Below, piece after piece: positions 1-5,600 of a stretch of 6,579 bases of DNA. The stretch's first letter is position 1; each line of letters starts with the position of its first letter. The stretch comes from AAA164-E04 sp014239995 (GTDB taxonomy: Bacteria; Verrucomicrobiota; Verrucomicrobiia; Limisphaerales; AAA164-E04), in NCBI GenBank assembly GCA_029247315.1, contig JAQWLM010000152.1, positions 1 through 6,579 on the forward strand, in the 5' to 3' direction. Below the pieces are notes generated by a model that saw nothing but the letters and a program-made list of their open reading frames with translations, ran no database searches and was not told the DNA's origin. Made by a program: the position numbers and the translations under genes.

Positions 1-1
1 G

Positions 2-232
2 TCCGCAACCTCCGTTCCTGATCGTGTCGATACACTGCAGATCTTGGATCGTTTAGAAGATGTGGCATGGACAACGCTTGATGCCAGAGGGGCCTTGGGT
101 AGCACACCCCTTTTCGACATGAATGGCGTGGATGGCTGGGAGAAGGTTTCCTGCCTCTCCTGCCGGGTGCAGGTGCTAGGGTCCCCAGAAGCATCACGTC
201 TGCAAGGACCGCTCTGGGGAGGCTATTGTTGA
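2..232 (+). CDS. C-terminal fragment of an unidentified protein (5' end outside window)
   Basis: A frame is open from the left window edge to a TGA at 230-232, giving about 76 residues that end in GPLWGGYC. I do not recognise the family. The fragment is mixed in composition, with several Trp and Cys residues (WEKVSCLSC near its middle), and I see no membrane segment or repeat. A TTG at 44 could be a start, but nothing resembling a ribosome binding site precedes it, so a C-terminal tail of a gene beginning before the window is more likely. The hairpin at 260-287, shortly after the stop, fits a gene end here. The opposite strand is also open in one frame across most of this stretch, but its Pro/Arg-rich translation looks like an antisense shadow. 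Confidence is therefore limited. Confidence 0.42.
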   Translation, partial: SATSVPDRVDTLQILDRLEDVAWTTLDARGALGSTPLFDMNGVDGWEKVSCLSCRVQVLGSPEASRLQGPLWGGYC

Positions 233-259
233 GCATTGGAATGCCGGATTCCTTCAGAT

Positions 260-287
260 GGAGTAAAAAAAATGCATTTTTTACTCC
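260..287 (+). terminator. Perfect 11-bp A/T-rich hairpin, possible terminator or operator
   Basis: GGAGTAAAAAA (260-270) is the exact reverse complement of TTTTTTACTCC (277-287), with a 6-nt loop AATGCA. A T-rich stretch follows at 291-298. It lies 27 bp after the stop of the upstream open frame and 69 bp before the first pseudopilin gene, so it could end transcription of the former. Because the arms carry A and T tracts, it could work in both directions. The stem is weak in G/C for a terminator, and its right arm overlaps a possible -35 element, so an operator role is the main alternative. Confidence 0.4.
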
Positions 288-308
288 TCATTGTTTTTGA
301 AATACATT
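280..308 (+). promoter_or_regulatory. Weak candidate sigma70-type promoter for the pseudopilin pair
   Basis: TTTACT (280-285) and TACATT (303-308) each match the sigma70 -35 and -10 consensus at four of six positions and are separated by 17 bp. Transcription would start near 315, about 40 bp before the ATG at 357. The -35 element falls in the right arm of the palindrome at 260-287, so a protein or structure at the palindrome could affect it. Such matches are common by chance in A/T-rich DNA. Confidence 0.2.
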
Positions 309-356
309 AGGATCAAGACATTCCAAACAATCACACCGAACGAAGAGCATACTCCT

Positions 357-1130
357 ATGAACGTGTACAGACCGATCCTGCGCTCAAGCCAGAGCCTGCG
401 CCCCCAAAAAAGTAACGCATTCACCCTGATAGAATTACTCGTCGTGATAGCTATCATTGCTATCTTGGCTGGCATGTTGCTTCCTGCTTTGGGAAAGGCA
501 AAAGCCAAAGGTAAATCCATTGCCTGTATCAATAATCTCAAGCAGACCGGCTTGGCCATGATGCTCTACTCAGATGAGAATGAAGATTACATACCCAGAG
601 GTAATGGTTATCCATGGTTTCTTGTGTACATGCCCTACATGCCAGAGGGTGGTAGCGATGAAGATTTTAGCGGTATTCGAATTTACAAGTGCCCGAGTTA
701 CCCCAACCGTAACCCCAAAAAGAAGCAAATCATCACTTATGTGATCAATGCATGGAAATTTAACGGCCCCAGTGATGCGTCGGGGACCGAACAGGTTGGT
801 CCTTCCAAGGTCACCGCTTTTCAGGAACCGAGTAATACCGTGCACATCGGTGACAATGAAAATGGCTCATGGAGACCTATTGTGACGGGCATTCGGGATG
901 CTGTCATGGATCTCAATGATGTGTTTGCTTTGCATCAACTCCCCTTGAACGAGAAGAGTGGGGCATTGAACCCGGAGAGAAGGATCGCCGCAAAACGACA
1001 TAATCAAGGATCCAATTGGGTGTTTCTGGATGGACATGCTGAGTATCTTGCATCGACCAGAGTGGTCAGTAATCTTTTCCGTGAGGAAAAGGATCCCAAC
1101 GCAAAAACCCGGATCACCCCTGCGCAATAG
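357..1130 (+). CDS. Pseudopilin-like protein with prepilin N-terminal cleavage motif and H-X9-DG domain (copy 1)
   Basis: This encodes a 257-aa type II secretion/type IV pilin-like protein. A 21-residue basic leader ends in Ala, followed by FTLIELLVVIAIIAILAG. The expected prepilin peptidase cut is before Phe22, with the conserved Glu at mature +5 and a hydrophobic helix of about 20 residues that anchors the protein in the inner membrane before assembly. CINNLKQ follows the helix, and YKCPSYP in the middle supplies a second Cys that could pair with the first. Near the C-terminus, HNQGSNWVFLDGH is a full H-X9-DG motif, the signature of a processing-associated domain common in Planctomycetota, Verrucomicrobiota and Lentisphaerota. 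Residue -1 is Ala rather than the usual Gly. I chose the ATG at 357 over the TTG at 291 because it gives a normal leader and has a weak purine run (GAAGAG) upstream. The true partner and function are unknown; such genes are often present in many copies. A near-identical-length paralogue follows at 1171. Confidence 0.9.
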   Translation: MNVYRPILRSSQSLRPQKSNAFTLIELLVVIAIIAILAGMLLPALGKAKAKGKSIACINNLKQTGLAMMLYSDENEDYIPRGNGYPWFLVYMPYMPEGGSDEDFSGIRIYKCPSYPNRNPKKKQIITYVINAWKFNGPSDASGTEQVGPSKVTAFQEPSNTVHIGDNENGSWRPIVTGIRDAVMDLNDVFALHQLPLNEKSGALNPERRIAAKRHNQGSNWVFLDGHAEYLASTRVVSNLFREEKDPNAKTRITPAQ

Positions 1131-1170
1131 GGGTCTTTGCAGTCCTCTAGAGAAAATAACCTTATATGCT

Positions 1171-1944
1171 ATGAAACATCCTACGAATTCATCGACGACC
1201 CCACGTCAGCATACTACCAACCATGCAGGCTTTACTCTAATCGAGCTTTTGGTGGTGATTGCCATCATAGCCATTCTTGCCGGGATGTTGTTGCCAGCCC
1301 TCGGGAAAGCCAAGGCCAAGGGCAAGGCCATTGCCTGTATCAATAACCTCAAGCAAACGGGTCTTGCCATGACCATGTATGCTGATGATCATGATAACTA
1401 TATTCCAAGGGGCAACGGATATCCCTGGTTTTTCTGTTATATGCCCTACATGCCAGAAGGTGGATCGGACGAGGATTTCAGGGGGATTCGGATTTACAAG
1501 TGCCCAAGTTATCCCAATCGAAACCCAAAGAAGAAGCAGATCATTACCTACGTGATCAACGCTTGGAAGTTTAACAGTACGACAGACATGGTTGGAACCG
1601 AACAGATTGGACCATCGAAAATAACTGGTTTTCAGGAACCTAGTAACAGTATTCATTTGGGCGATAATGCGGACGGGTCCTGGCGCCCTATCGTTACCGG
1701 TTATCGTGATGCTGTGACCAACCTGAATGATGTTTGGGCTCCAACTCATCTGCCTTTAAGTCAAAAGAGTGGGAAGCTCAGTGGGGAGCGTCGCATTGCC
1801 GATAAACGTCACAATCAGGGAGCTAATTTCGTGTATCTTGATAGCCATGCTGATTACAGGCCGGCTACCAAAATTGTCACTAATCTTTTCCGTGAGGAAA
1901 AGAATCCAAACGCCAAGACGCAGATCACACCTGGAAGCCCCTAA
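1171..1944 (+). CDS. Pseudopilin-like protein, tandem paralogue (copy 2) with altered H-X9-DG motif
   Basis: This 257-aa paralogue of the preceding gene begins 40 bp after its stop. Its 20-residue polar leader ends in Gly, giving a canonical prepilin cut before FTLIELLVV, with Glu at +5 and a single hydrophobic helix. By hand count the mature parts differ at about 52 of 236 positions (about 78% identity). YMPYMPEGGSDEDF and the roughly 30-residue block around YKCPSYPNRNPKKKQ are unchanged, while leaders and codons differ widely. The C-terminal motif reads HNQGANFVYLDSH, so the Gly of H-X9-DG is Ser. The frame is open upstream to 1030, inside copy 1, but the ATG at 1171 is the only start giving a sensible leader. 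No clear Shine-Dalgarno sequence precedes it, and with no convincing promoter in the 40-bp gap it is probably co-transcribed with copy 1. It is likely an inner-membrane or periplasmic pseudopilin; its partner is unknown. Confidence 0.9.
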   Translation: MKHPTNSSTTPRQHTTNHAGFTLIELLVVIAIIAILAGMLLPALGKAKAKGKAIACINNLKQTGLAMTMYADDHDNYIPRGNGYPWFFCYMPYMPEGGSDEDFRGIRIYKCPSYPNRNPKKKQIITYVINAWKFNSTTDMVGTEQIGPSKITGFQEPSNSIHLGDNADGSWRPIVTGYRDAVTNLNDVWAPTHLPLSQKSGKLSGERRIADKRHNQGANFVYLDSHADYRPATKIVTNLFREEKNPNAKTQITPGSP

Positions 1945-1979
1945 TATCTGACAGGAGGACTGCAGTGGGTCATTGCATG

Positions 1980-2003
1980 AACAGAGCAAAAGTGGCCTCT
2001 GTT
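1980..2003. terminator. Short hairpin between convergent genes, weak terminator candidate
   Basis: AACAGAG (1980-1986) pairs with CTCTGTT (1997-2003) across a 10-nt loop, in the 78-bp gap between the second pseudopilin gene and the convergent ThuA-domain gene. A competing stem, GCCTC (1995-1999) with GAGGC (2010-2014), overlaps it. Neither side has a T-run, so a classical intrinsic terminator is not shown; the position is the main reason to list it. Confidence 0.2.
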
Positions 2004-2022
2004 GCCTGCGAGGCATGTGGTT

Positions 2023-2919
2023 TCATTGACTCACCGTCGAGCCCATCCATCGGACAGCGTTTTCAATGACCATCAAGGGCAGTTTTTCCTTGTAAACAGG
2101 GTAGGTCTCGTGACCCGGCCTGAAGTAAAAGACCTTCCCTTTGCCTATTTTCCATATCATGCCGCTCCTGAACCATTCGCCCCCTGCGAATGTTTCCTTG
2201 AATACCACCGTATCCGGTTCTGGAACATGGAAGGGCTCAGCATACATTTCTGCGGAACTAACCGACCAGAAACCGGGAAGTCCCCTGGCAATGGGATGAT
2301 CTGGGAGCAATGTCTGGAGCATGCTTGGTTTGCCGTCATTACGATATGCAGGAAAACAGCAGTTGGGTAAATCCACGCGCACCTTGGTAACCACACCACG
2401 CCGTTGTAGGGCAAGGAAAGCGGGCGTGACAATGGAATCGTATGCCGGTGAAATGCGTCCTTCGGGAGGGATGAATTCAAAGACCACATTAGGCGAATCT
2501 TGCGTGCGAGGATAGCGCCGGGAGGCTTCCATGCGGGTTCGGGCATTCATGGCTTCCATAAAGGGGGTCGACCAATGGGCCGAATGCAGCGTGATCATGG
2601 ACATGTTACCTTCCTTGATACGCTGAATGATGGGGAGGCAATCCTCAGGAGTAATCTCAGCTTGGCGGACATGACCCCACCAGATAAGAACATCACAGGC
2701 GTCAAGGACCCCTGTGCTGATGCCCTTGTCTGCATCGTCGAGCTTGACGGACTTTGCTCGGATGCCAGGAAGGTCCTGAAGGTGCCTTGCAATAGCGTTT
2801 CCAAGAAAATGACTGTATGCCTGTTTCTGTCTGGGTTGTTGTTCATCCCAAACCACCACGTTTATATCCGCCATCAACATGGTTGTGCTAACAAGAAATA
2901 ATAAACCGACGTATCTCAT
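2023..2919 (-). CDS. Secreted ThuA-domain protein (trehalose-utilisation protein ThuA-like)
   Basis: This encodes a 298-aa protein with the ThuA-like fold, related to class I glutamine amidotransferases. Residues 1-17 form a short signal peptide with a hydrophobic core (VGLLFLV) and a plausible cut after MLMA, so the mature protein is probably periplasmic or secreted; there is no lipobox Cys. ThuA landmarks occur in order: VVVWDEQQPRQKQAY (21-35), DVLIWWGH (76-83), LHSAHWSTPF (111-120), DHPIARGL (207-214), EMYAEPF (224-230), GGEWFRSG (246-253) and GKVFYFRPGHETYP (261-274), then ENAVRW near the C-terminus. The stretch at about 121-206 appears longer than in compact ThuA proteins of about 240 residues, and it contains a CC pair (187-188). 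ThuA has been linked to trehalose and disaccharide use, but most family members have no proven reaction, so the substrate is unknown. The ATG at 2919 is chosen for the signal peptide; only a distant GAGG lies upstream. The gene converges on the pseudopilin pair. Confidence 0.88.
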   Translation of the reverse strand: MRYVGLLFLVSTTMLMADINVVVWDEQQPRQKQAYSHFLGNAIARHLQDLPGIRAKSVKLDDADKGISTGVLDACDVLIWWGHVRQAEITPEDCLPIIQRIKEGNMSMITLHSAHWSTPFMEAMNARTRMEASRRYPRTQDSPNVVFEFIPPEGRISPAYDSIVTPAFLALQRRGVVTKVRVDLPNCCFPAYRNDGKPSMLQTLLPDHPIARGLPGFWSVSSAEMYAEPFHVPEPDTVVFKETFAGGEWFRSGMIWKIGKGKVFYFRPGHETYPVYKEKLPLMVIENAVRWMGSTVSQ

Positions 2920-2933
2920 GAATACCAGTATTG

Positions 2934-2967
2934 CCTCGATCCAATGAAAGACAATGCAAAATCGAGG
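2934..2967. repeat. Inverted repeat upstream of the ThuA-domain gene
   Basis: CCTCGAT (2934-2940) is the exact reverse complement of ATCGAGG (2961-2967), with a 20-nt spacer. It starts 15 bp upstream of the minus-strand ATG, so it would sit in the promoter or the leader of that mRNA. It could be a regulator half-site pair or a leader stem; seven-base arms also arise by chance. Confidence 0.25.
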
Positions 2968-3009
2968 GCCATCAAGCTTGGGTTTTTCGTTTCAAGGATT
3001 GCTGCGAGT

Positions 3010-3026
3010 CGTTTTCCATGAAAACG
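3010..3026. repeat. Compact 7-bp hairpin in the intergenic gap
   Basis: CGTTTTC (3010-3016) and GAAAACG (3020-3026) pair perfectly around a CAT loop. It lies about 90 bp upstream of the ThuA-domain gene. No T-run follows on either strand, so it is not a terminator; an operator palindrome or an RNA stem-loop is possible. Confidence 0.25.
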
Positions 3027-3512
3027 TGGTTTGCTGATGGTTCACATTTCAGTTTGGATTGAAAGGCGTAGATCTAGCCCTCTGCCAGGGCAAAAAGGAT
3101 CCCAAACCTCAAACAAGGTGGAGTGTATTACAATGCCATTCCATTCATAAGGTGCGCCGGTATTAACAAATATTCCCTTGCAAGTAGAACGGTTCGGCAT
3201 GCCTGCCTCGAAATGGTTAATTGAATACCAGGTTTCCTGAACAGTAGAAAGTGTCCCCTCTGGTAGAAACGCCAGAACTATCGATTAAAGGTTCCTACGA
3301 ATCGAACATACCAATGAGGCCAGAAGTTTCAAATGGGTGTTTCACCCCTGCCAAGGAAAACACCGAGGACGTGCTTGCGGAAAGAGCCGACGAACACCTA
3401 CAGTGATCCAAACGGGAACATCTTTTTTGTGTGACTCAAAGGAGCTCAGAGCGCTTGTGATCTTCTCGAGGGAATTGCAGTGACACCATGAATAGATTCA
3501 GTCTAGACGCAC

Positions 3513-3516
3513 GGAG
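3513..3516 (+). promoter_or_regulatory. Ribosome binding site deciding the methyltransferase start
   Basis: GGAG lies 8 nt before the ATG at 3525. This spacing favours that ATG over the adjacent in-frame TTG at 3522, and an in-frame TAG at 3504-3506 excludes a longer protein. Confidence 0.6.
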
Positions 3517-3524
3517 CTATATTG

Positions 3525-4520
3525 ATGCCAGATAATAAATCGACACAACATCGTCTCGAACTGATTCGGAAGTCTGATACCAATGCCTTTCGCATCGTGC
3601 ATGGAAATGGGGATGGAATGCGTGGTTTTTACCTGGATAGTTTTGGTGACTATCTTCTCGCCAGCAAAGATGGAAAGCCAACAGATCATGAAACTCAGGT
3701 AGTGAGGTTTTGGATGTCCAAGTTGCAAGCCAAGGGCGCTTTTTTAAAGCGACTCGACAGACAGTCAGGAACGGTTCCGGCCAGCATGGTATCGCCAGTT
3801 GCATGGATGGGAAATCTACATGCAACCAAGACCGTGATACATGAAAGCGGTGTCAAGTATCAGATTCGTTTCGATGAAGGTTATTCTGTAGGTATCTTTC
3901 TTGATCAACGTGATAATCGTCTTCGTTGGCTCAACAGTGATGTGTGCCCTGGTTTTCGAATGAATTTTCATGACCTGCCGTCAGGCGAGATGCTCAATAC
4001 GTTTTCCTATACATGTGCTTTTTCGGTGTGTGCTGGCAAAAACAGGATGCGCTCTGTGAGCCTGGACCTCTCAAGAAAATATCTTGATTGGGGTAAGGAA
4101 AATTTCAAATTAAACCGTCTTGATCCTCATGCACATGATTTCATCTATGGGGATACCTTTGATTGGTTACGTCGATTCAAAAGGCGTGGCCGCAAGTTTT
4201 CAGCAATCGTCATTGACCCTCCAACCTTTTCCAGAGTCTCCAAGACAGGTAAAACTTTTCGTGCTGAAAAAGACTATCCGGAATTGTTTCGATTGGCCCT
4301 GGAAGTGCTTGAGCCTAACGGGGTGGTCTTGGCTTGTAACAATACGATTGGATTAAGTCATGTGCAGTTTGAACGCATGATCAACCAAAGCCTCTTTCAA
4401 AGTGGTGCCCAGTGCGCCAGGTTTCACACTGCTGCACAACCGGTTGATTTTCCTGTTACCCCTGCCTGTCCTCAATATTTGAAATCCGTTTGGATCCAAA
4501 TCAAAGGTATCAAGGAATGA
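3525..4520 (+). CDS. Class I SAM-dependent methyltransferase, RlmI/YccW-like without PUA domain
   Basis: This encodes a 331-aa protein resembling the C-terminal two-thirds of RlmI-type 23S rRNA methyltransferases (Methyltransf_SAM family). HGNGDGMRGFYLDSFGDYLL (26-45) matches the entry to the family's central beta domain. EGYSVGIFLDQRDNR (118-132) is the linker signature. LNTFSYTCAFSVCA (157-170) is SAM-binding motif I in a Gly-poor form, and SLDLS (179-183) carries the acidic residue expected to hold the ribose. DPPTFSR (231-237) is motif IV. LACNNT (269-274) is the next strand, and DFP...QYLKSVWI closes the fold. The N-terminal PUA domain of RlmI is absent, and an in-frame stop just upstream shows this is not a mis-called start. 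The substrate is probably RNA, but base and site are unknown: the CSC seen in RlmI is replaced by CNN, which is closer to N-methylating relatives such as RlmKL. The stop overlaps the next gene's ATG, so the two are likely translationally coupled. Confidence 0.86.
   Translation: MPDNKSTQHRLELIRKSDTNAFRIVHGNGDGMRGFYLDSFGDYLLASKDGKPTDHETQVVRFWMSKLQAKGAFLKRLDRQSGTVPASMVSPVAWMGNLHATKTVIHESGVKYQIRFDEGYSVGIFLDQRDNRLRWLNSDVCPGFRMNFHDLPSGEMLNTFSYTCAFSVCAGKNRMRSVSLDLSRKYLDWGKENFKLNRLDPHAHDFIYGDTFDWLRRFKRRGRKFSAIVIDPPTFSRVSKTGKTFRAEKDYPELFRLALEVLEPNGVVLACNNTIGLSHVQFERMINQSLFQSGAQCARFHTAAQPVDFPVTPACPQYLKSVWIQIKGIKE
4503..4507 (+). promoter_or_regulatory. Ribosome binding site inside the methyltransferase gene for the epimerase-like gene
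   Basis: AAAGG lies 9 nt before the ATG at 4517, within the last codons of the methyltransferase. With the ATGA overlap at 4517-4520 it supports 4517 as the start rather than the TTG at 4490. A second AAGGA directly abuts the ATG and is too close to serve. Confidence 0.5.
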
Positions 4521-5548
4521 ATAATGCAACTTTTTCAACGGTGGAATCGCTTTTATGTCACTTTACTGAGCCAGCTGAAGAGCTGAAAACGGTCCTGAAA
4601 TCCATACAAGGTCCCTTGGTAGTGCTCGGTGCCGGAGGTAAAATGGGCCCTACCTTGTGTGTGCTTGTAAAACGGACTCTTGAGTCCATGGAGGTGCATT
4701 GGCCCGTGATTGCTGTGAGTCGGTTTTCGAGTAAGCATCAAAAAAAATGGCTTGAATCACAGGGTGTTCAAACCCACGTTGCCGATCTTCTGGATCAGGA
4801 GACCTGTGCGTTATTGCCGGACGCTGCTGCAGTCATTTATCTCGTGGGGTTGAAATTCGGGACGACAGAAAACCCTGAACTTACGTGGGCAGTTAACACC
4901 CTCATCCCGACATGGGTTTGCCAACGATATGCTGGAAAACGCATGGTGGCGCTTTCCACCGGAAACGTTTATCCAATGAGTCATATCCAAAGTGGTGGTT
5001 CGCTGGAGACAGACTCACTGACGCCATCTGGAGAATATGCCAATGCCGCAGTCGCCAGGGAACGTCTTTTGGGATACGGGGCCTCGGTGCATGGAATCAG
5101 GATGTCCATTCTGAGACTTAATTATGCGCTAGACCTTCGATATGGTGTGATAGTCGACATTGCGAAACAGGTTTTGGAAGATCAAGCTGTCGATCTTAGC
5201 CTAGGTTATTTCAATGCCATTTGGCAGAGAGATGCCAATATTTCCATCATTCGTTCACTTGATCTGACTGGATCTGTTCCAACGACGTGGAACTTGACGG
5301 GCGACCTTACCTTGTCTGTGCGCGATGTTGCTGAGGAAATCGCCCGGCATGCAGGCAAGAAGTGCAAGTTTGTAGGAGTGGAATCTGAGGAAGCCCTGCT
5401 GAGCAATGCATCGCATATATGGGAGAGAATCCCCACCATCTTGACACCCATTTCTCAAGTAATAGCATGGACAGTGGGTTGGCTTACATCCAAGGGGCCG
5501 ACTTACGACAAACCTACCCATTTTCAGGTGCAGGACGGAAAATATTAA
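4517..5548 (+). CDS. NAD-dependent epimerase/dehydratase-like protein (extended SDR) with atypical active site
   Basis: This encodes a 343-aa Rossmann-fold protein. LVVLGAGGKMG (34-44) holds the GxGGxxG nucleotide-binding loop, AVSRFSS (66-72) follows the second strand, VADLLD (88-93) carries the Asp expected near the adenine, and IYLVGLKFG (107-115) fits the strand over the cofactor. STGNVYP (147-153) is the position of the catalytic Ser/Thr. EYANAAVARER (173-183) holds the Tyr of the SDR YxxxK pair, but the Lys position is Ala178. RLNYALDLRYGVIVDIA (200-216) and IWQRDAN (235-241) match what I recall of a Planctomycetota/Verrucomicrobiota family that shares an EYA...RER site, so the lysine loss is probably a family trait. 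The substrate is unknown; a sugar nucleotide or an acyclic sugar-type compound is possible. The C-terminus KPTHFQVQDGKY appears complete. It overlaps the methyltransferase by four bases and faces trpE across 52 bp. Confidence 0.85.
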   Translation: MNNATFSTVESLLCHFTEPAEELKTVLKSIQGPLVVLGAGGKMGPTLCVLVKRTLESMEVHWPVIAVSRFSSKHQKKWLESQGVQTHVADLLDQETCALLPDAAAVIYLVGLKFGTTENPELTWAVNTLIPTWVCQRYAGKRMVALSTGNVYPMSHIQSGGSLETDSLTPSGEYANAAVARERLLGYGASVHGIRMSILRLNYALDLRYGVIVDIAKQVLEDQAVDLSLGYFNAIWQRDANISIIRSLDLTGSVPTTWNLTGDLTLSVRDVAEEIARHAGKKCKFVGVESEEALLSNASHIWERIPTILTPISQVIAWTVGWLTSKGPTYDKPTHFQVQDGKY

Positions 5549-5600
5549 AGTTATTGCGCCCGTTTTGTTCCTGCATCAGCCAGACTGTGCTTACCAGAAG

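Larger units (their letters stand above)
2920..3524. other. 605-bp gap without a supported gene
   Basis: This lies between the divergently transcribed ThuA-domain gene and the methyltransferase, so it should carry both promoters. No frame of useful length is present on either strand; the longest piece I traced by hand is a 37-codon ATG frame at 3037-3150 without a ribosome binding site. I see small inverted repeats (2934-2967, 3010-3026, 3077-3091, 3335-3347) but no tRNA-like fold, no A/T-rich terminator and no promoter with good matches. The hexamer GTAGAA recurs around 3184, 3244 and 3263. It could hold an untranslated leader, a small RNA or the remains of a lost gene. Confidence 0.6.

Noticed and set aside
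291..356. TTG start at 291 for the first pseudopilin
   Set aside because: It would give a 43-residue leader, much longer than usual; the ATG at 357 gives 21 residues.
1030..1170. Longer N-terminus for the second pseudopilin, starting inside copy 1
   Set aside because: It would place about 67 residues before the prepilin cut site, and the extra residues are an out-of-frame reading of copy 1.
2023..2901. Plus-strand frames such as 2002-2370 and 2500-2901 opposite the ThuA-domain gene
   Set aside because: They lie antisense to a clear ThuA-family protein and their translations lack any recognisable motif.
3077..3091. Stem GCCCT/AGGGC with a 5-nt loop, followed by AAAAA on the plus strand
   Set aside because: A T-run would have to follow the stem in the direction of transcription; on either strand it does not, so it is not a terminator, and a 5-bp stem is expected by chance.
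3037..3150. 37-codon ATG frame in the intergenic gap
   Set aside because: No ribosome binding site, and the translation resembles no protein I recognise.
3335..3347. GGGTG/CACCC mini-hairpin with a TTT loop
   Set aside because: Five-base arms in 600 bp of non-coding DNA are expected by chance and no associated signal was seen.
5530..5574. GCAGGA and TCCTGC inverted repeat across the end of the epimerase-like gene
   Set aside because: The arms are 33 nt apart, inner pairing needs bulges, and no T-run follows on either strand, so a bidirectional terminator is not supported.
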